From the NCBI GenBank assembly GCA_036867785.1, contig CP145412.1, forward strand, positions 930,001 through 994,000: DNA of 64,000 nt, given 5' to 3'. Shown piece after piece: positions 31,989 to 43,600 of this stretch; position 1 is the first letter of the stretch; the number at the start of each line of letters is the position of its first letter. Under the pieces are notes generated by a model. That model saw only the letters and a list, made by a program, of their open reading frames with translations, did not search any database and had not been told where the DNA came from. The stretch is from Plasmodiophora brassicae. Its lineage: Eukaryota > Endomyxa: Phytomyxea > Phytomyxea > Plasmodiophorida. A program made the position numbers and the translations under genes.

Positions 31989-33617
31989 TGAGGCATTGCC
32001 CGGAAGATATCCTGTACAATGATGATAAGTTTACTGTGGGAATGCAAACCGATTGGCATACCCTGCGCGTTGTTTCCTGCGAGATGGATCATCGCCGAAC
32101 CGGACGTGATCATGCCAAGGACTGTCAGAACGAGGACCACATCAGAGAAAGAAGTCGACATTGTGCGGGACCTAGTGCCAAAGCAGAGGAGAACAGGCGG
32201 TTGTTACAGACGACAGTTTGTCAGACTGACGACAGTGGACCTCGTCGGCTTCGACAGGAAGGCAGCCGCACAATTCGCTGGACCTCGGCCACGCAAGTCA
32301 ATTGACCGCGCCGACCGCGGTTTCGGGTTGACCAATGACCGTTCCTGTGGTTCCGGTCCTGGGAACGTTCGGGGTTGAACAATGATACTACGTACATACC
32401 GTAAACTCTGATGCGCTATGCCTAGCGCATCCTGTGCAGGCCCGAATTTTGAAGATCGCAGCCACAGCATGGTCCCAATCCGACAGCAGACCGGCGATGT
32501 CGCCCGTCCCATGTTGAGGTTTTAGGGATCGAGGTCGGCAACCGTGGACGCTGTTGTCAAGAGCACGCCGTGTGCGGATCTGCCCTGGAACCAGACAGCA
32601 TCGTCCGGTTGCGCACTGTTCAAATCATTAATGGTAAGTCATCCCTACTTCTTCGACGATGTGACGATAACGATATCCCCTGATGAGGGCAACACCGAGA
32701 CCGCAATTGCCGTTTATCATGTGAGGAACTCGGTGTATGGTGGGAATCCTGCCCAGTCATTGCGAGAGCCAACCGATTCGACAACCGACTTGCAAAAGTT
32801 GTCGAATTATACGCTCGCTTTGACAACGTGTACGACCGTCGATGGTCGCATCGCTATGCACGTTGTATTCTGCTGTAACACGATCAATTTATTTCTTCAA
32901 GTAGGGAAAGTCACGAGCTAAGGCATGCTCTTGGAATCAGTCCAGGCGATAGCCCCAGTTCTCGCAGTGACTGGATTATCCATGATGCCACTTGCGGACG
33001 TGTTGTGGATCCGAGTTTACCCTATCACAGGCCGAAGCATCGAACCATTCATTGGCAGTGACGGCAACTGCTATTGTCACCCTAAGCGTCGATGAAGATG
33101 TCTTGCGCGTGTTCACATGCTTCGAGCCAGCATGGTCGATCGGCAAAGTTATGCAACGAAATGCGCGCCTTGCACCGATGCACGTCGCCAGCATATCAGA
33201 ATGGCCAGCTTGTCGGCGTTCATAATGGACTGGCGGGAGCGCATCGCGGTCGAGCAGCGAACGCCTGAGGCGGCAATGGTTTAAATGTTCCGGCCTGCTC
33301 GGAAGTCTGCAGCTCGCACCCCCCCCCCCCCCCCCCCCCCCCCCCACCCCCCCCCCCCCCCCCCCCCCCCCAAAAAACGCCGCATGTCAGGGCAAAAAGT
33401 CAAACAAAAACGTACGTCGCTGCGAAGTTCTTTTTGCATTGCTGGGGACCTCCTTGTGGACCTCCCCACTTGTTTTGCGCAACAGACAGATAGTGCGCAA
33501 GTGACGGTCCATATCGCGGTCCAGACCCCAGCGCGACCCGTCCCTACTTGCGACGTGACGCGTGTCGTCGTCGCCCCGGTCGCCGCCCCAGACTACGCGG
33601 CGGAGTCCACGGAGGCG
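31989..33617. other. 1.6-kb interval without a recognised gene
   Basis: Plus-strand frames at 32019-32378 and 32544-32921 and one at 32992-33225 are open but have no recognised domain. The 32544-32921 frame (VSHPYFFDDVTITISPDEGN, LSNYTLALTTCTTVDG) has a beta-sandwich-like alternating pattern and may be one exon of an unknown secreted protein. The interval also contains the homopolymer C tract at 33319-33371. Base composition is less G/C-rich than in the neighbouring genes. Confidence 0.3.
33319..33371. repeat. Homopolymer C tract
   Basis: About 50 consecutive C residues broken by a single A near 33346, followed by an A run. It lies about 250 bp upstream of the trehalose-phosphatase start. 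In one plus frame it would encode polyproline, but no supported gene includes it. Runs this long are prone to sequencing and assembly error, so its exact length is unreliable. Confidence 0.9.
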
Positions 33618-34648
33618 ATGCCATACAGCAAGTCGGCCCTCGTCTTCACGACAACGTTGGCGGTCGTCGGCGGTGCAGCCACCCTGGCGTCGAACTGGTG
33701 GTCGAGCCACCGGAAACCTGCTTTGGAGGACGCCGCTGTCGAGCCCCCGCAGCAGTCGTTGTCAATGACGACGGCGCTCGATGGCGTATGGATCCCACAT
33801 GCGATATCGCATTGGAGCACGATCCAGCGTTCTCTCGACGGCAAGACCATTGGCATCTTCCTGGATTGTATATTGCTGCGATTACTGCATGCTCTGGTAT
33901 CGGTGCTGACCCATTGTTCGTGGTAGATGATGGAACGTTGACGCCAATCGTTAACAATCCGCAAGATGCATTGCTGAGCGAGCGCATGCGCGAGGGCCTT
34001 CGACGTCTGGCATCGATTCACGAAACAGTGATCGTGACAGGCCGGGGTCTGACGACGATTCGCGATTTCGTTCAGATGGACAACATCTACTACGCTGCCT
34101 CGCATGGATTCGACATTTTCGGGCCTAATGGGACCTCCATCGAGCAAGTCGGCCTTGACGTTCTTCCGATCCTGGAGTCACTATTTGAAGATCTACAGCG
34201 ACGACTGAGGGCGGTACGGGGCTGCCTGGTCGAGAACAACAAGTTTTCCTTGGCAGTTCACTATCGGAATGTGGCACCAGACGACCGTCGCCTAGTCGAG
34301 ATGACCGTGACGGAAGCCATTGCGCCGCTCTCTGACCATGTCAAGAGAACGTCAGGCAAGCTTGTCTGGGAGATCAGGCCGAGAAAAGACTGGCACAAGG
34401 GTGCTGCCGTTGAGCGCATTGCATCCAGGGTGTTCGGGGACACACCCGTTGTCCCCATATACATCGGCGATGACACGACGGACGAGGACGCTTTCAAGGT
34501 CGTGCGTGCGCGTGGCGGTGTCTCGATTCTCGTCAGCAGCGTTGTCCGGGACACTAGCGCGAGCTATTTCGTTAAGGACACTGAGGACGTCTACCGTGTG
34601 CTCTGCCTGCTGTGCGAAGTCCCTCCTGTCTCAAACCGCAGTGCGTAA
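33618..34648 (+). CDS. Trehalose-6-phosphate phosphatase, predicted membrane-anchored
   Basis: Exons 33618-33867 and 33927-34648 (59-bp intron) give 323 aa. The splice joins GIFLD to YDGTLTPIV, restoring the HAD motif I (FLDYDGTLTPI). Motif II is VIVTGRG, followed by YYAASHGFDIFGPNG; the C-terminal HAD motif is YIGDDTTDEDAFKVV. This is a plant- and bacterial-type standalone OtsB/TPP domain that dephosphorylates trehalose-6-phosphate; no synthase domain or OtsA gene is in the window. A hydrophobic helix at residues about 6-27 (LVFTTTLAVVGGAATLA) suggests a signal anchor. In-frame ATGs further upstream exist (33384) but would place the start next to the C tract. Confidence 0.88.
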
Positions 34649-35189
34649 CCAAGGTGTTCAATGAAATCTATCCCATCGACCATGAAAACGCCAACGTGTC
34701 GTCATGGTCGATGGCCATATGCAGACGAGGTCGGTCCCATTTGATGATGTGCGCGAATACGACTCGTCAGGCGTGATAAGTGTGCGACCGAGAAAGCTTG
34801 GCGGCCAAACAAAAAAGGTTACATCACCATGCGGTTCCCCGGTGGTCCCCCTCCCGAGTACTGGACAGGCCAAAGACCATTTGGCTTCGCAATTCGGAAT
34901 GAGATACGGCACATTCGGTCTTGTATGAACGTAACCGGATACCGCGACGCGGCAGGCGCCCTGTGACGACGTGGTTGCATGCGGTTCTCAACAGGATGTG
35001 CAATAGAACAATGGGTGTCGAAACGGGCATGTGTGCATTCATTACCGGTAAATCGTCGTCATAGTTTTGGCCGGCTAGTGTGGCGATCGGTGACCCTCGT
35101 GGTTGGTTCGCGCAACGCCGCTTGCGACATAGCGGCCGATGAGCGTGGCGGTGGCTGAGCGATATGCCCGGCCCCACGCCAAACGTTTG
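34649..35189. other. Intergenic interval
   Basis: 540 bp between the trehalose-phosphatase stop and the RCC1 start. Frames on either strand are short and show no domain. Nothing further is supported. Confidence 0.4.
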
Positions 35190-36949
35190 ATGGCATGGGG
35201 GGCCGGCATCTATGGAGAGATGGGTCGGGGAAACTACGATGGCCAAGTGAGCGGGCCGCGATTCGTGGTTGATGGTCGACCCGGGATTGCTGATTTCTCT
35301 GTTTGAGAAAACGCCTGTTGAGGTCCCTGTCGAGGACGGCACGCCTGTTCGGATTGCTTGTGGTTGGGCGAATTCCATGGCAATACTCGACGATGGCAGC
35401 ACGGTCGTGTGGGGATGGCCAAACGGTCCGCATTGCCCTGCGTTCAACAGCAATATCAGCTAACGTTGCCTCACTACGCTTGATGCAGATTACAAGACGA
35501 GCATATCGGCTGCCATATTCTACAAGAGAGTACCCTGGTTGATGCGACGGTTGCAGAGGGTGGAGTTTCTGGGATTTCTAGCGTAGGGCCAAGACTTGTA
35601 CGAGAGAAGAGCGTGTCTTTGTTCTCAATATTCGTAACTGTCAGGTTCCGATCGGGCCAACTGTGGACTGAACGTGTTGACGGGCTGTCGTACGTCGAGA
35701 GAATCAGTAGCGGCGCGGGCTGGAGTGCTGCCGTTACGCGTAATGGCAAGCTGTTCACGTTTGGCGATGGGTTCTACGGGCAGGTACGTCTCTCTGCGTG
35801 TATATTGTCGGTCATTGTCGAATCACGTACCGTTGTTCATGGTCAGCTCGGTCTGGGTCCAAAGACGCTTACATCCGAGCCTCGCGAGGTCCAAGGCGAC
35901 TTTGATGATGTGGGGGTTCGTGATGTTGCGTGTGGCTTCACACATACGCTTGTATTGGCAAATGATGGGGACGTGTATTCGTGCGGTCGACTGGATTGCT
36001 TCGCGGTCGGGTAGGCCACAATGCACTGACGTCTAACGTGTCCGGGAGGTATGATTTACCATTACAACAGGATTGGCCATCCGCGTGACCACTACGCCAA
36101 GGAGATTTTAAATTACTGCACCGTTCCTCGCAGCCTTTCCAGGGAATATCGACGAATGGACCGCACCAACGAGCCTTTCATGGGGCCTGTTGCGCAGATC
36201 GCTGCTGGCAGAAATATCAGCGCGTTCGTCACTGAATCGGGGCAACTGTGGACATGCGGTAAGAACGAAACGGGCGCGCTCGGCACCGGGGACTTTGAAT
36301 CGCACCCGATCCCCGTCCGGATCGAGGCTCCGTTCGGAACGGAACGTGTTCGCAAAGTCGCATGTGGCACATACCACATGATTGCGCTGACCGACTCGGG
36401 TCGTGTTTTCACATGGGTAGGGTTGAGAGCAACGCGTCGCACACCTAGCTCTGATGGTGATCAGGGCGTCGGCAACCATGGGCAATGCGGGCGGTCGCCT
36501 CGCACCGGGCGCCTCAACCCGAAGAGTTATGGGAATCGTCGTTCCCACGAGTCGTTCACGATTTACTCGTTCCATCCGGAGCAAATCCTGCCATGGGTCA
36601 ACGCACGCGACGTCTTCGCAGGAGGTCACTACAGCGCCGTCATCACCGATGATGGCCAGTGTCTCGTACTTGGTGGCTCGGCGGACGACCCGGACGCGTT
36701 CGTCCCAAAGATGCCGTTCGGTGCCGACGCTGTCGAATCCATTGGTACGTTCGCCTGACAGGAACCAATCTGCCGAGAACAGCTGATTTCCACAACCCAG
36801 GTTTCGGCCTGATGCACGGCCTGGCCATTGTACAGCCCGCCACGTCGCCCGAAGGCAACCAGCGCGCCCAGGCCGCTCTGGACGAGATCCAACGACAGAT
36901 CGGGCCCCAGCATACCATTGCGGGCGCCTTCGACCACCTCGTGCTCTGA
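35190..36949 (+). CDS. RCC1-repeat protein
   Basis: ATG 35190 starts MAWGAGIYGEMGRGNYDGQ. Supported exons are 35190-35246, 35308-about 35431, about 35680-35783, 35847-35980, 36071-36416, 36465-36744 and 36801-36949. The join between about 35431 and 35680 is unresolved. RCC1 blades recur: PVRIACGWANSMAILDDGS, VERISSGAGWSAAVTRNGK, FTFGDGFYGQ spliced to LGLGPK, VRDVACGFTHTLVLANDGD, ISAFVTESGQLWTCGKNETG, VACGTYHMIALTDSGRVFTW and GVGNHGQCGRS. The seven-bladed propeller may be RCC1 itself (Ran exchange factor) or one of many RCC1-like proteins; without alignment I cannot decide. The intron at 35981-36070 is 90 bp, longer than most here. Confidence 0.78.
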
Positions 36950-37148
36950 CTGGCCGTAAACAATAACGAACACTTGCCGTCGTACTCTGGAATGCTCGCT
37001 TGTCGTGTGGAACGGGCAACTGGCGTACCGCTGCCCAGTTGGGCCAGCTCGGTTATGTCTTTATTTTAGGGCGCAGGTCGGCGACGCAAGACGGCCGTAC
37101 CGCCGGGTCGCGGCGGGACGCGTCGCGTGTCAAACCTCTCGGCGCCGC

Positions 37149-38498
37149 ATGTCGTCCGGCGAGAACGATGACGAGGACGGGTACCGGGGCCTATTGGAAA
37201 ACATCCGTCACCTGCTGATGGAGCGCCGGCCGGCCGACCCGCTTCGGTACCTGCAGACCGTCCTGGACGAGCGCATCGAGCAGCGCGATGTGCGGCGCCT
37301 GGGTTCGTCGGGCGAGAACCTGGCGCCGCCCGGCGGCCTCGTTAAGCACTGGGACGCGGAACGGTCCACGTTCCTCGGCGTCGACGTCGGCGGGTCGCTC
37401 AGCAAGATCACGTTCTTCGAGAGCAACGACGACCCGGACTCGGCCGTGGCCGCGTTCGTCAAACGATCCGAACGGTATGGGTCGACTGGATTCCGCGATC
37501 CCGCCCTGTCGTTCGAGTGGCGCAACGGGCGGTTCCATTTCCTGACGTTCGAGACGCGGCGAATGGAAGGCGCGATCGAGATGATGCGCGCGAACGGCCT
37601 GCTGAAGACCGGGGAGACCCTGTTGGCCACCGGCGGCGGCGCCCATAAGTTTTCGGAGACGATCCGATCACGACTCGGCCTGTGCGTCGTCAAGGGCGAC
37701 GAGTTGCACTGCCTGCTCTGGGGGATCAACTTCCTCGTCCAGCACACGCGCGACGAGTGCTATTACTTCGCGAACCCTCAGCGCCCGTCGATGCTGGAGA
37801 CGGCGCCGTTCGACATGACGCAGGGGTCCGCGTTCCCGTATCTGCTTGTTAACATCGGCAGTGGCGTCAGCATTCTCAAGGTCGATAGCAACGACTCGTT
37901 CCAGCGCGTGTCGGGTACCATGATGGGCGGCGGCACGTTCTGGGGTCTCTGTCGCCTGCTGACGAAGTGCAAGACGTTCGAGGAGGCCGTCGAGCTTGCC
38001 AGCAGTGGCGACACGACCAAGCTGAACATGCTCGTCCGCGACATTTACGGCGGCGCCTACGAGGCGTTCGGGTTGTCGGCCGACACTGTCGCCAGTGCGT
38101 TCGGATTGCTGGGCGTCAGCGAGGAGGCCAGGAATTCAGTGACGGAAGCGGATATCGCCAGGGGGCTGCTGGACATGATCGCGCAGAACATCGCCCAGCT
38201 GGCGTACCTCTGCGCCCGCAAGTACCATCTGACGCGGCTGCTGTTCGTCGGCAACTTTCTGAGGAAGAACCCGCTGTCCATGGGGTCCATCTCATTCTCC
38301 ATCGATTACTGGTCGCGAGGTGTGGCACGAGCGCTGTTCCTACGTCACGAAGGCTACTTTGGGTCGACGGGCGCCTTCTTCATCGCCGACGATGATCCGG
38401 TGGTGGTCCCGAGAGGAGCCTTGAGCGAGGACCATCGTACAGACGCCCAGGACGGAAGGGTGGGCAGATCAACAAATGCTATGCCGACGTCAGAATGA
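37149..38498 (+). CDS. PANK: Type II pantothenate kinase with N-terminal docking-like helix motif
   Basis: Intronless, 449 aa, ATG 37149 (MSSGENDDED). The kinase domain has FLGVDVGGSLSKITFFES, LLATGGGAHKFSE, LLVNIGSGVSILKV, GTMMGGGTFWGLCRLL and LLFVGNFLRKNPLS, as in eukaryotic PanK, the first step of CoA synthesis. Residues about 15-45, before the kinase, read LLENIRHLLMERRPADPLRYL. This resembles the RIIa/Dpy-30 dimerisation-docking pattern (LL..LL..RP.DP..FL) used by flagellar proteins, and is not part of usual PanK. The last 25 residues are polar and disordered. It ends 68 bp from the convergent thiolase stop. Confidence 0.92.
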   Translation: MSSGENDDEDGYRGLLENIRHLLMERRPADPLRYLQTVLDERIEQRDVRRLGSSGENLAPPGGLVKHWDAERSTFLGVDVGGSLSKITFFESNDDPDSAVAAFVKRSERYGSTGFRDPALSFEWRNGRFHFLTFETRRMEGAIEMMRANGLLKTGETLLATGGGAHKFSETIRSRLGLCVVKGDELHCLLWGINFLVQHTRDECYYFANPQRPSMLETAPFDMTQGSAFPYLLVNIGSGVSILKVDSNDSFQRVSGTMMGGGTFWGLCRLLTKCKTFEEAVELASSGDTTKLNMLVRDIYGGAYEAFGLSADTVASAFGLLGVSEEARNSVTEADIARGLLDMIAQNIAQLAYLCARKYHLTRLLFVGNFLRKNPLSMGSISFSIDYWSRGVARALFLRHEGYFGSTGAFFIADDDPVVVPRGALSEDHRTDAQDGRVGRSTNAMPTSE

Positions 38499-38566
38499 GA
38501 CCGACGATTGACCGTATTGAAGGCGCAGCACTATATAACCGCTCGTTGGTTTCCGTTTGTGGGTCT

Positions 38567-40264
38567 CTACAGATTGGAATGCTGAGCGGTGCGGCCCACC
38601 TGAGCGACCCGATCACCGTAAACTCGACCGGGCGTACCGGACAAAGATCCACGTCGGCTCATGACGCGTTGCACGTCACTGGCCGCAATCTGTCGACATT
38701 CCACCGCCGGGTTGTACCCGAAGCGCTTGCGCGGATCCTCGTCAGGTCGCGACTCGGCGCCCGTTTCCAATGGCTGTGCAGGCCTCCCATAGATCGTTAG
38801 CACCACGGCACCACCCAGCCCAATGTTATGCTGGAGAGCCTTATCCGCGTTTGGCACCTGACGCGGTCCTGCCCATCCTCTACAACCGCGCGCCCACCAG
38901 CGACGATCAGGCCTCCGTCAGTCCCCGCGGCGCGCCAGCGACGTACCTCAGCTGCCAGGACAGCTCGCAGCACTGTGCTAGGCCAGTCGCGCCAAGCGGA
39001 TGCCCCTTGGAGATGAGGCCGCCCGACGGATTCACAATGGTGGCCCGATCCTGCGGTGACGGTTCCTTGGCGCGGAACTGCGGCAGCGTCGTCGCCCCCG
39101 ACATTGCGTATTCCGCCGCACGACCCGGCGGGCACAGCCCGAGAGCGTCGTACGTGATCAGCTCGTTCGCCGAGAAGCAGTCGTGCAGCTCGACAACGGA
39201 CACATCAGCGGGCGTGATGCCGGCGGCGGCGTACGCTCGACGCGCCGCCGTTCTCGTCATGTCAGCGCCGGCCAGCTCGACGCATGACGGAGGCTTCTGG
39301 CGGGCAGGGTCGAACGCCATCGTGGAATCGGTGACGAGCTCCTGCGACAGGATCTCGATGGCCTGGCGCTGGAGCCCGTGCCGGACGACGAATTCCTCGT
39401 CGGCAACGATGGCACACGCAGCCCCATCTGACGTTGGGGAACAATGCAGCAGGGTTAGCGGGCCGACGATGCGGCGAGCATTGCGGACGTCGTCAATGGA
39501 CGCAGGATGGTTGTGCTGCGCGTATGGATTCAGCGTGCTGTGGTTGTGGCTCTTCGCAGCGATGGCATCGAGCGCTGCTGGAGGGCCACCGTGCTGTTCA
39601 AGGTACTCGACACCGGCGTTCGAGAAAATCTGAGCAGCGAACGGCGCCTTGGTGTCATAGCCGCGCACCGACGCCATGTCCTTAAGGAGTCTACCGAGCG
39701 GGTTCGTCCGGTCCTTCCAGACAGTTGCCAGTGAACCAGGGGCCATCTTCTCGAAACCGAGAGCCATCGCACACGATGTTTGCCCGCAGAGAATGGCCTG
39801 CCTTGCTACATACAGAGCAGTAGACCCCGTTGAACAGTCTAGCGAATTGGTGGCCAAGTAAGCGAATACGGAAGTGGCCAGCGTGCCCCATGACATCGTA
39901 CTGTTATTAACATTGACGATCGGGATCTGCGTTAGGCCCAGCTCGTACAGGCAGCGCTGTCCACATGTCGAGTCGCCTGGCGAAATGCTGTGAGACGATG
40001 TCCACGGCTTCAGCAGCGGGAACAGGGCGTACCATATACGTATCCAACAGCGGCGAACCCGATATCGTCGTATGTCAGGTTGGCATCAATCAGAGCCTTG
40101 GTCGCCGCTTCGACCGCGTAATCCGGATAGTCAACGTCCTAGAACCGTCGCATCGTCACACCAGGGGGACGGCCTCTCTGTCCACACGTTGCGAGTACCT
40201 TGCGACGTCCGGGCTTATCGAAATGCGTCATGCCGACGCCGACAACAAAGACGCGCTTCCCCAT
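38567..40264 (-). CDS. SCP2: SCPx-type 3-ketoacyl-CoA thiolase
   Basis: Exons 40264-40199, 40138-40033, 39976-39902, 39838-38947 and 38879-38567 (introns 56-67 bp) give 483 aa. It starts [20 protein letters not shown]. The catalytic nucleophile region is restored by splicing: [18 protein letters not shown]. Then [35 protein letters not shown] and the thiolase signature [18 protein letters not shown], then [20 protein letters not shown]. This is the thiolase half of SCP-x; the sterol carrier domain that follows in animals is absent. The C-terminus ends SNL, a possible weak type-1 peroxisomal signal. Confidence 0.92.
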
Positions 40265-40623
40265 TGGCGACCTCGTCAACTCACGACGCCTCCCGGCGCT
40301 TAACGAGGTGGACGATTGCCACCTTGCGCCGGCGTCTCTCCCGAATTCCCGCAGCGCGCCCCTCAACCACAAAATGGAGGGTGCGAAACGTGGCAATGAT
40401 TGGCCCCGCCCTGCGCCGTGCTGCTGACTGTTCGTCGGGTCAATGGGTCACGGACGAGCTGCACGCGGACGCAATGGTGCGATGATGATTCGGGGAGGTG
40501 GTCGTTGGGCAGCGTGTGGGAGCGGGCGTGCCGTGGCCGGTCTTGTGGCCATGATGTCGATGCGATCGCGGGGTCGATATCTGGTACGGTGGCAGGTCGT
40601 GCAAGGGCGCGACCAGCGACACG

Positions 40624-43600
40624 ATGCGGCCGGCGTCGGACAGCGTGTTGGCGCCGACGAGAGTCGTCCTGGACGACATGGAGCTGCGGGCGCTGAACAA
40701 CCTCGAATACGAGCAGGAGATCTGCGATAACATTTCCAGTTATGGTCGCGAGAAGTACCTGCAGTTCGTGGCCATCATCCGTAAGGACCGCAGGGCGTTC
40801 ACGAAGACGCTGGCGCTGCTCGAGTCGCGCTTCGTTCGGAAGTGGTTCAACGTGGCCACCGCCGTAGGCACCCAACGTCTCTGCGTTGCGGGTGAAGACC
40901 CAGCTGACCTGGTTATAGATCGTGTGCGCCGCCAGTGCTGTCATACAGGTCGTGTCAACGTACAGGGAGACCTGGTCAGGGGGCTCTTTGTACACTTCCA
41001 GTGGGAACCGGGTCAGAATGCTACTCTGCCGTGATTGAGTGACCGCGCCTTGATTCGTGTCCCAGGCGGCTTCTACCGTCCAGTTCATCATCAACGTCTA
41101 CGCTGTGGTCGCGTACAATGCCCAGATCAGGTTCGGCGGCATACATTATATCAAGTCGTCCCGAGGCGCCCTCGGCCTCGTGACGACCTTCCCAATCGTC
41201 CTGTCCGTATACGATCTGATCCAAGCCGGCGAACCCGACGCTCTGGCATGGCTGAAGTATACAGCCGTTAGAGTTTGTAGTGGCCACAATTCACACGTGG
41301 TATGACAGGGTCATCTATATGCTACGGATCCTGCACTTGCATGACATGGTCGACTTGGTTACGAACCGCGTCATTCGTCAGGCGCTGACAATGGCGATCG
41401 TGTGCACAACGCTGATCTTCGTATCGGGCAACCTGTTTTTCTACTTCGAGCGCGTCGAATCGGACAGTCATGTTACCATCCTGAACAGCGTGTACTTCGT
41501 ATTCATGACCATCACGACCACTGGGCTAGGCGGTGTACGTGTACGCAGCTCCTGTGAGTCCTCTCGACATCTGAGTGTATTGCCTGCAGGTCACACCAAC
41601 GGCGATCGTGACGAAGTTCCTGGTGCTTCTCACAGTCGCCACCGCCTTCTGGATCGTTCCGTTGCAGCTTCACGACCTGGTTCAAGCAGTATCGGCGTCG
41701 AGCACCCACCCATACGAGACACGCAGGTTTGGAGGCAAGGGACATCACGTCGTCGTTATCCTGCCGTCGGAGGTCACTGCCGACGAGATCGAGGAGTTCC
41801 TCAGCGAATTCTTTCATCGCAGTCACACGCCCGCCATGATCCACGTCGTCGTCCTGTCTAATGCGACGACACTCGACGCTGTCATTCCCGAACTCAAAAT
41901 CAGACCGTATTACAGGTAATTCATCGGGGCACGTCTTCGCTCAGGGCGCACGTCTAATGTTGCTGCTGGAACAGGTATTTGACGTTCCTCTCTGGATCTC
42001 CGCATGAGGATGTCGACCTTCAACGGGCCGCCCTGTCGCAGTGCCGCTCTGTGTTTATCCTTTCGCGGCGGTCGTGCCGCTCGCGTGACCATGAAAACGA
42101 TGAGGACGTACAGGCGCTGCTGTCAGCGGTGTCGGTGAAGAACTTCTGCCCGTGGGTCCCCGTTGTCCTGCAGACGAACAACCCACAGGACGACAATGTC
42201 CTGTGGCAGAACCTGTCCATGTTCCCCAACATCCAGCTTCTCATTACGAAGAACATGAAGATGTCATTACTGGTTCGTTGACGACAATCGGTCCCTGTAC
42301 GTTTATCGTTGACGCTGCGTTAGGCTGGAACCTGCGTATGTCCTGGATTACACGTGCTTGTCAGCAACATGCTGCAATCATTTGCTGCAGACGATGACGT
42401 CCATGACGAGTGGCACAAAGAATGTGAGGTGATTCCCGGTTCTATACCGTGCTCTGGTATGAATGTCTTGGCGATGCAGATATCTTCGGGTCAACGCATT
42501 CCATCTATCCGACCGTGTTCGGGGCTCATTTCCACGGCAAGACGTTCCTGGAGAGCGCCGTCGAGATCAAGCTCAACCTGGGCGTCCTGCCCATCGCCAT
42601 GCCTGTCCGAAATCAGCAGTCCAAGGCGACTGAGATCGTCATTAATCCCACGTCCCACATTGTCAGCGAAGGTGAACTCGTCTATGTTATCAGCCGTGAT
42701 CGCGCCGAGGCTTGCAAGGTGGGCCACAAGACCCCGCTGAGGTGACCTCCAAGCGTTGTACTCAGGTTTGCGACAACAGGTGGCCATGTACCCAGTCGCA
42801 TCTGCAGACGAGAGAACGCAGGTTGGTCGCCTGATATGTTCGCCGGCCAGTAGCTCTGTGGTCTGACGTCATGGAACCAGGCGCACGCGTTCTCGACGAA
42901 GTTGCAGAATTCGATTGCGCTGAGTGCACTGTTCCAGATGGACAGTTCTGTCAGTACGTCGGTGCCTCTGGTGCATCGGCGGGGCATGAGCATCGCTAGA
43001 GCGAAGGTGCCGGTGGTGCAATGCGTGAACTTCCAAGGCCACATTGTGGTCTGCGGGCACATCGACTTCTCCTTGGGCGAATTCCTGCGGGGATTACGCC
43101 GACAGGCCCTATCGAAATCGATCCCCGTTGTTATCATTGTCGAGAGCATGCCAGCTGACGACCTGCTGCAAGCACTGGCGTGCACTCCCGATGTCTTTGT
43201 GATCATCGGCAGCCTGGGCGACTTCGACGTCCTCGACAATGCCAACCTGGTGAACGCCGACTACGTGTTGCTGCTGTCGGATCCGTTCTCGCAACGCATC
43301 AGCGACGTGCACCAGCAGGTCGTCCAGGTCGACTTTGAGAACATCGTCAACCTCCTCGCCCTAGAGAATTACGTGCACGCCCGTTCCAGCCACGTCGACA
43401 CGAACACGCTCGTTGAGATCATCTTCATCAGGTGGGACCTCGTCGCGTTTGGAACCTGCTGCATACCGTACTGATAGTGTGCCCAGCAACCTTCGATTCA
43501 TCCGGCCAAACTTCATGTATACCGAAGCGGCGTTCGACGATCTGTCCAGGTGGACTCCCGAGGTACGTCTGCCGCAACTAGCCGCTGCGGATGGCAAGAT

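Noticed and set aside
33285-33617. Polyproline-encoding frame through the C tract, continuous with the trehalose-phosphatase
   Set aside because: The tract is a homopolymer and the region between it and 33618 has no conserved sequence. The in-frame ATG at 33618 directly precedes the membrane helix and catalytic domain, so that start is preferred.
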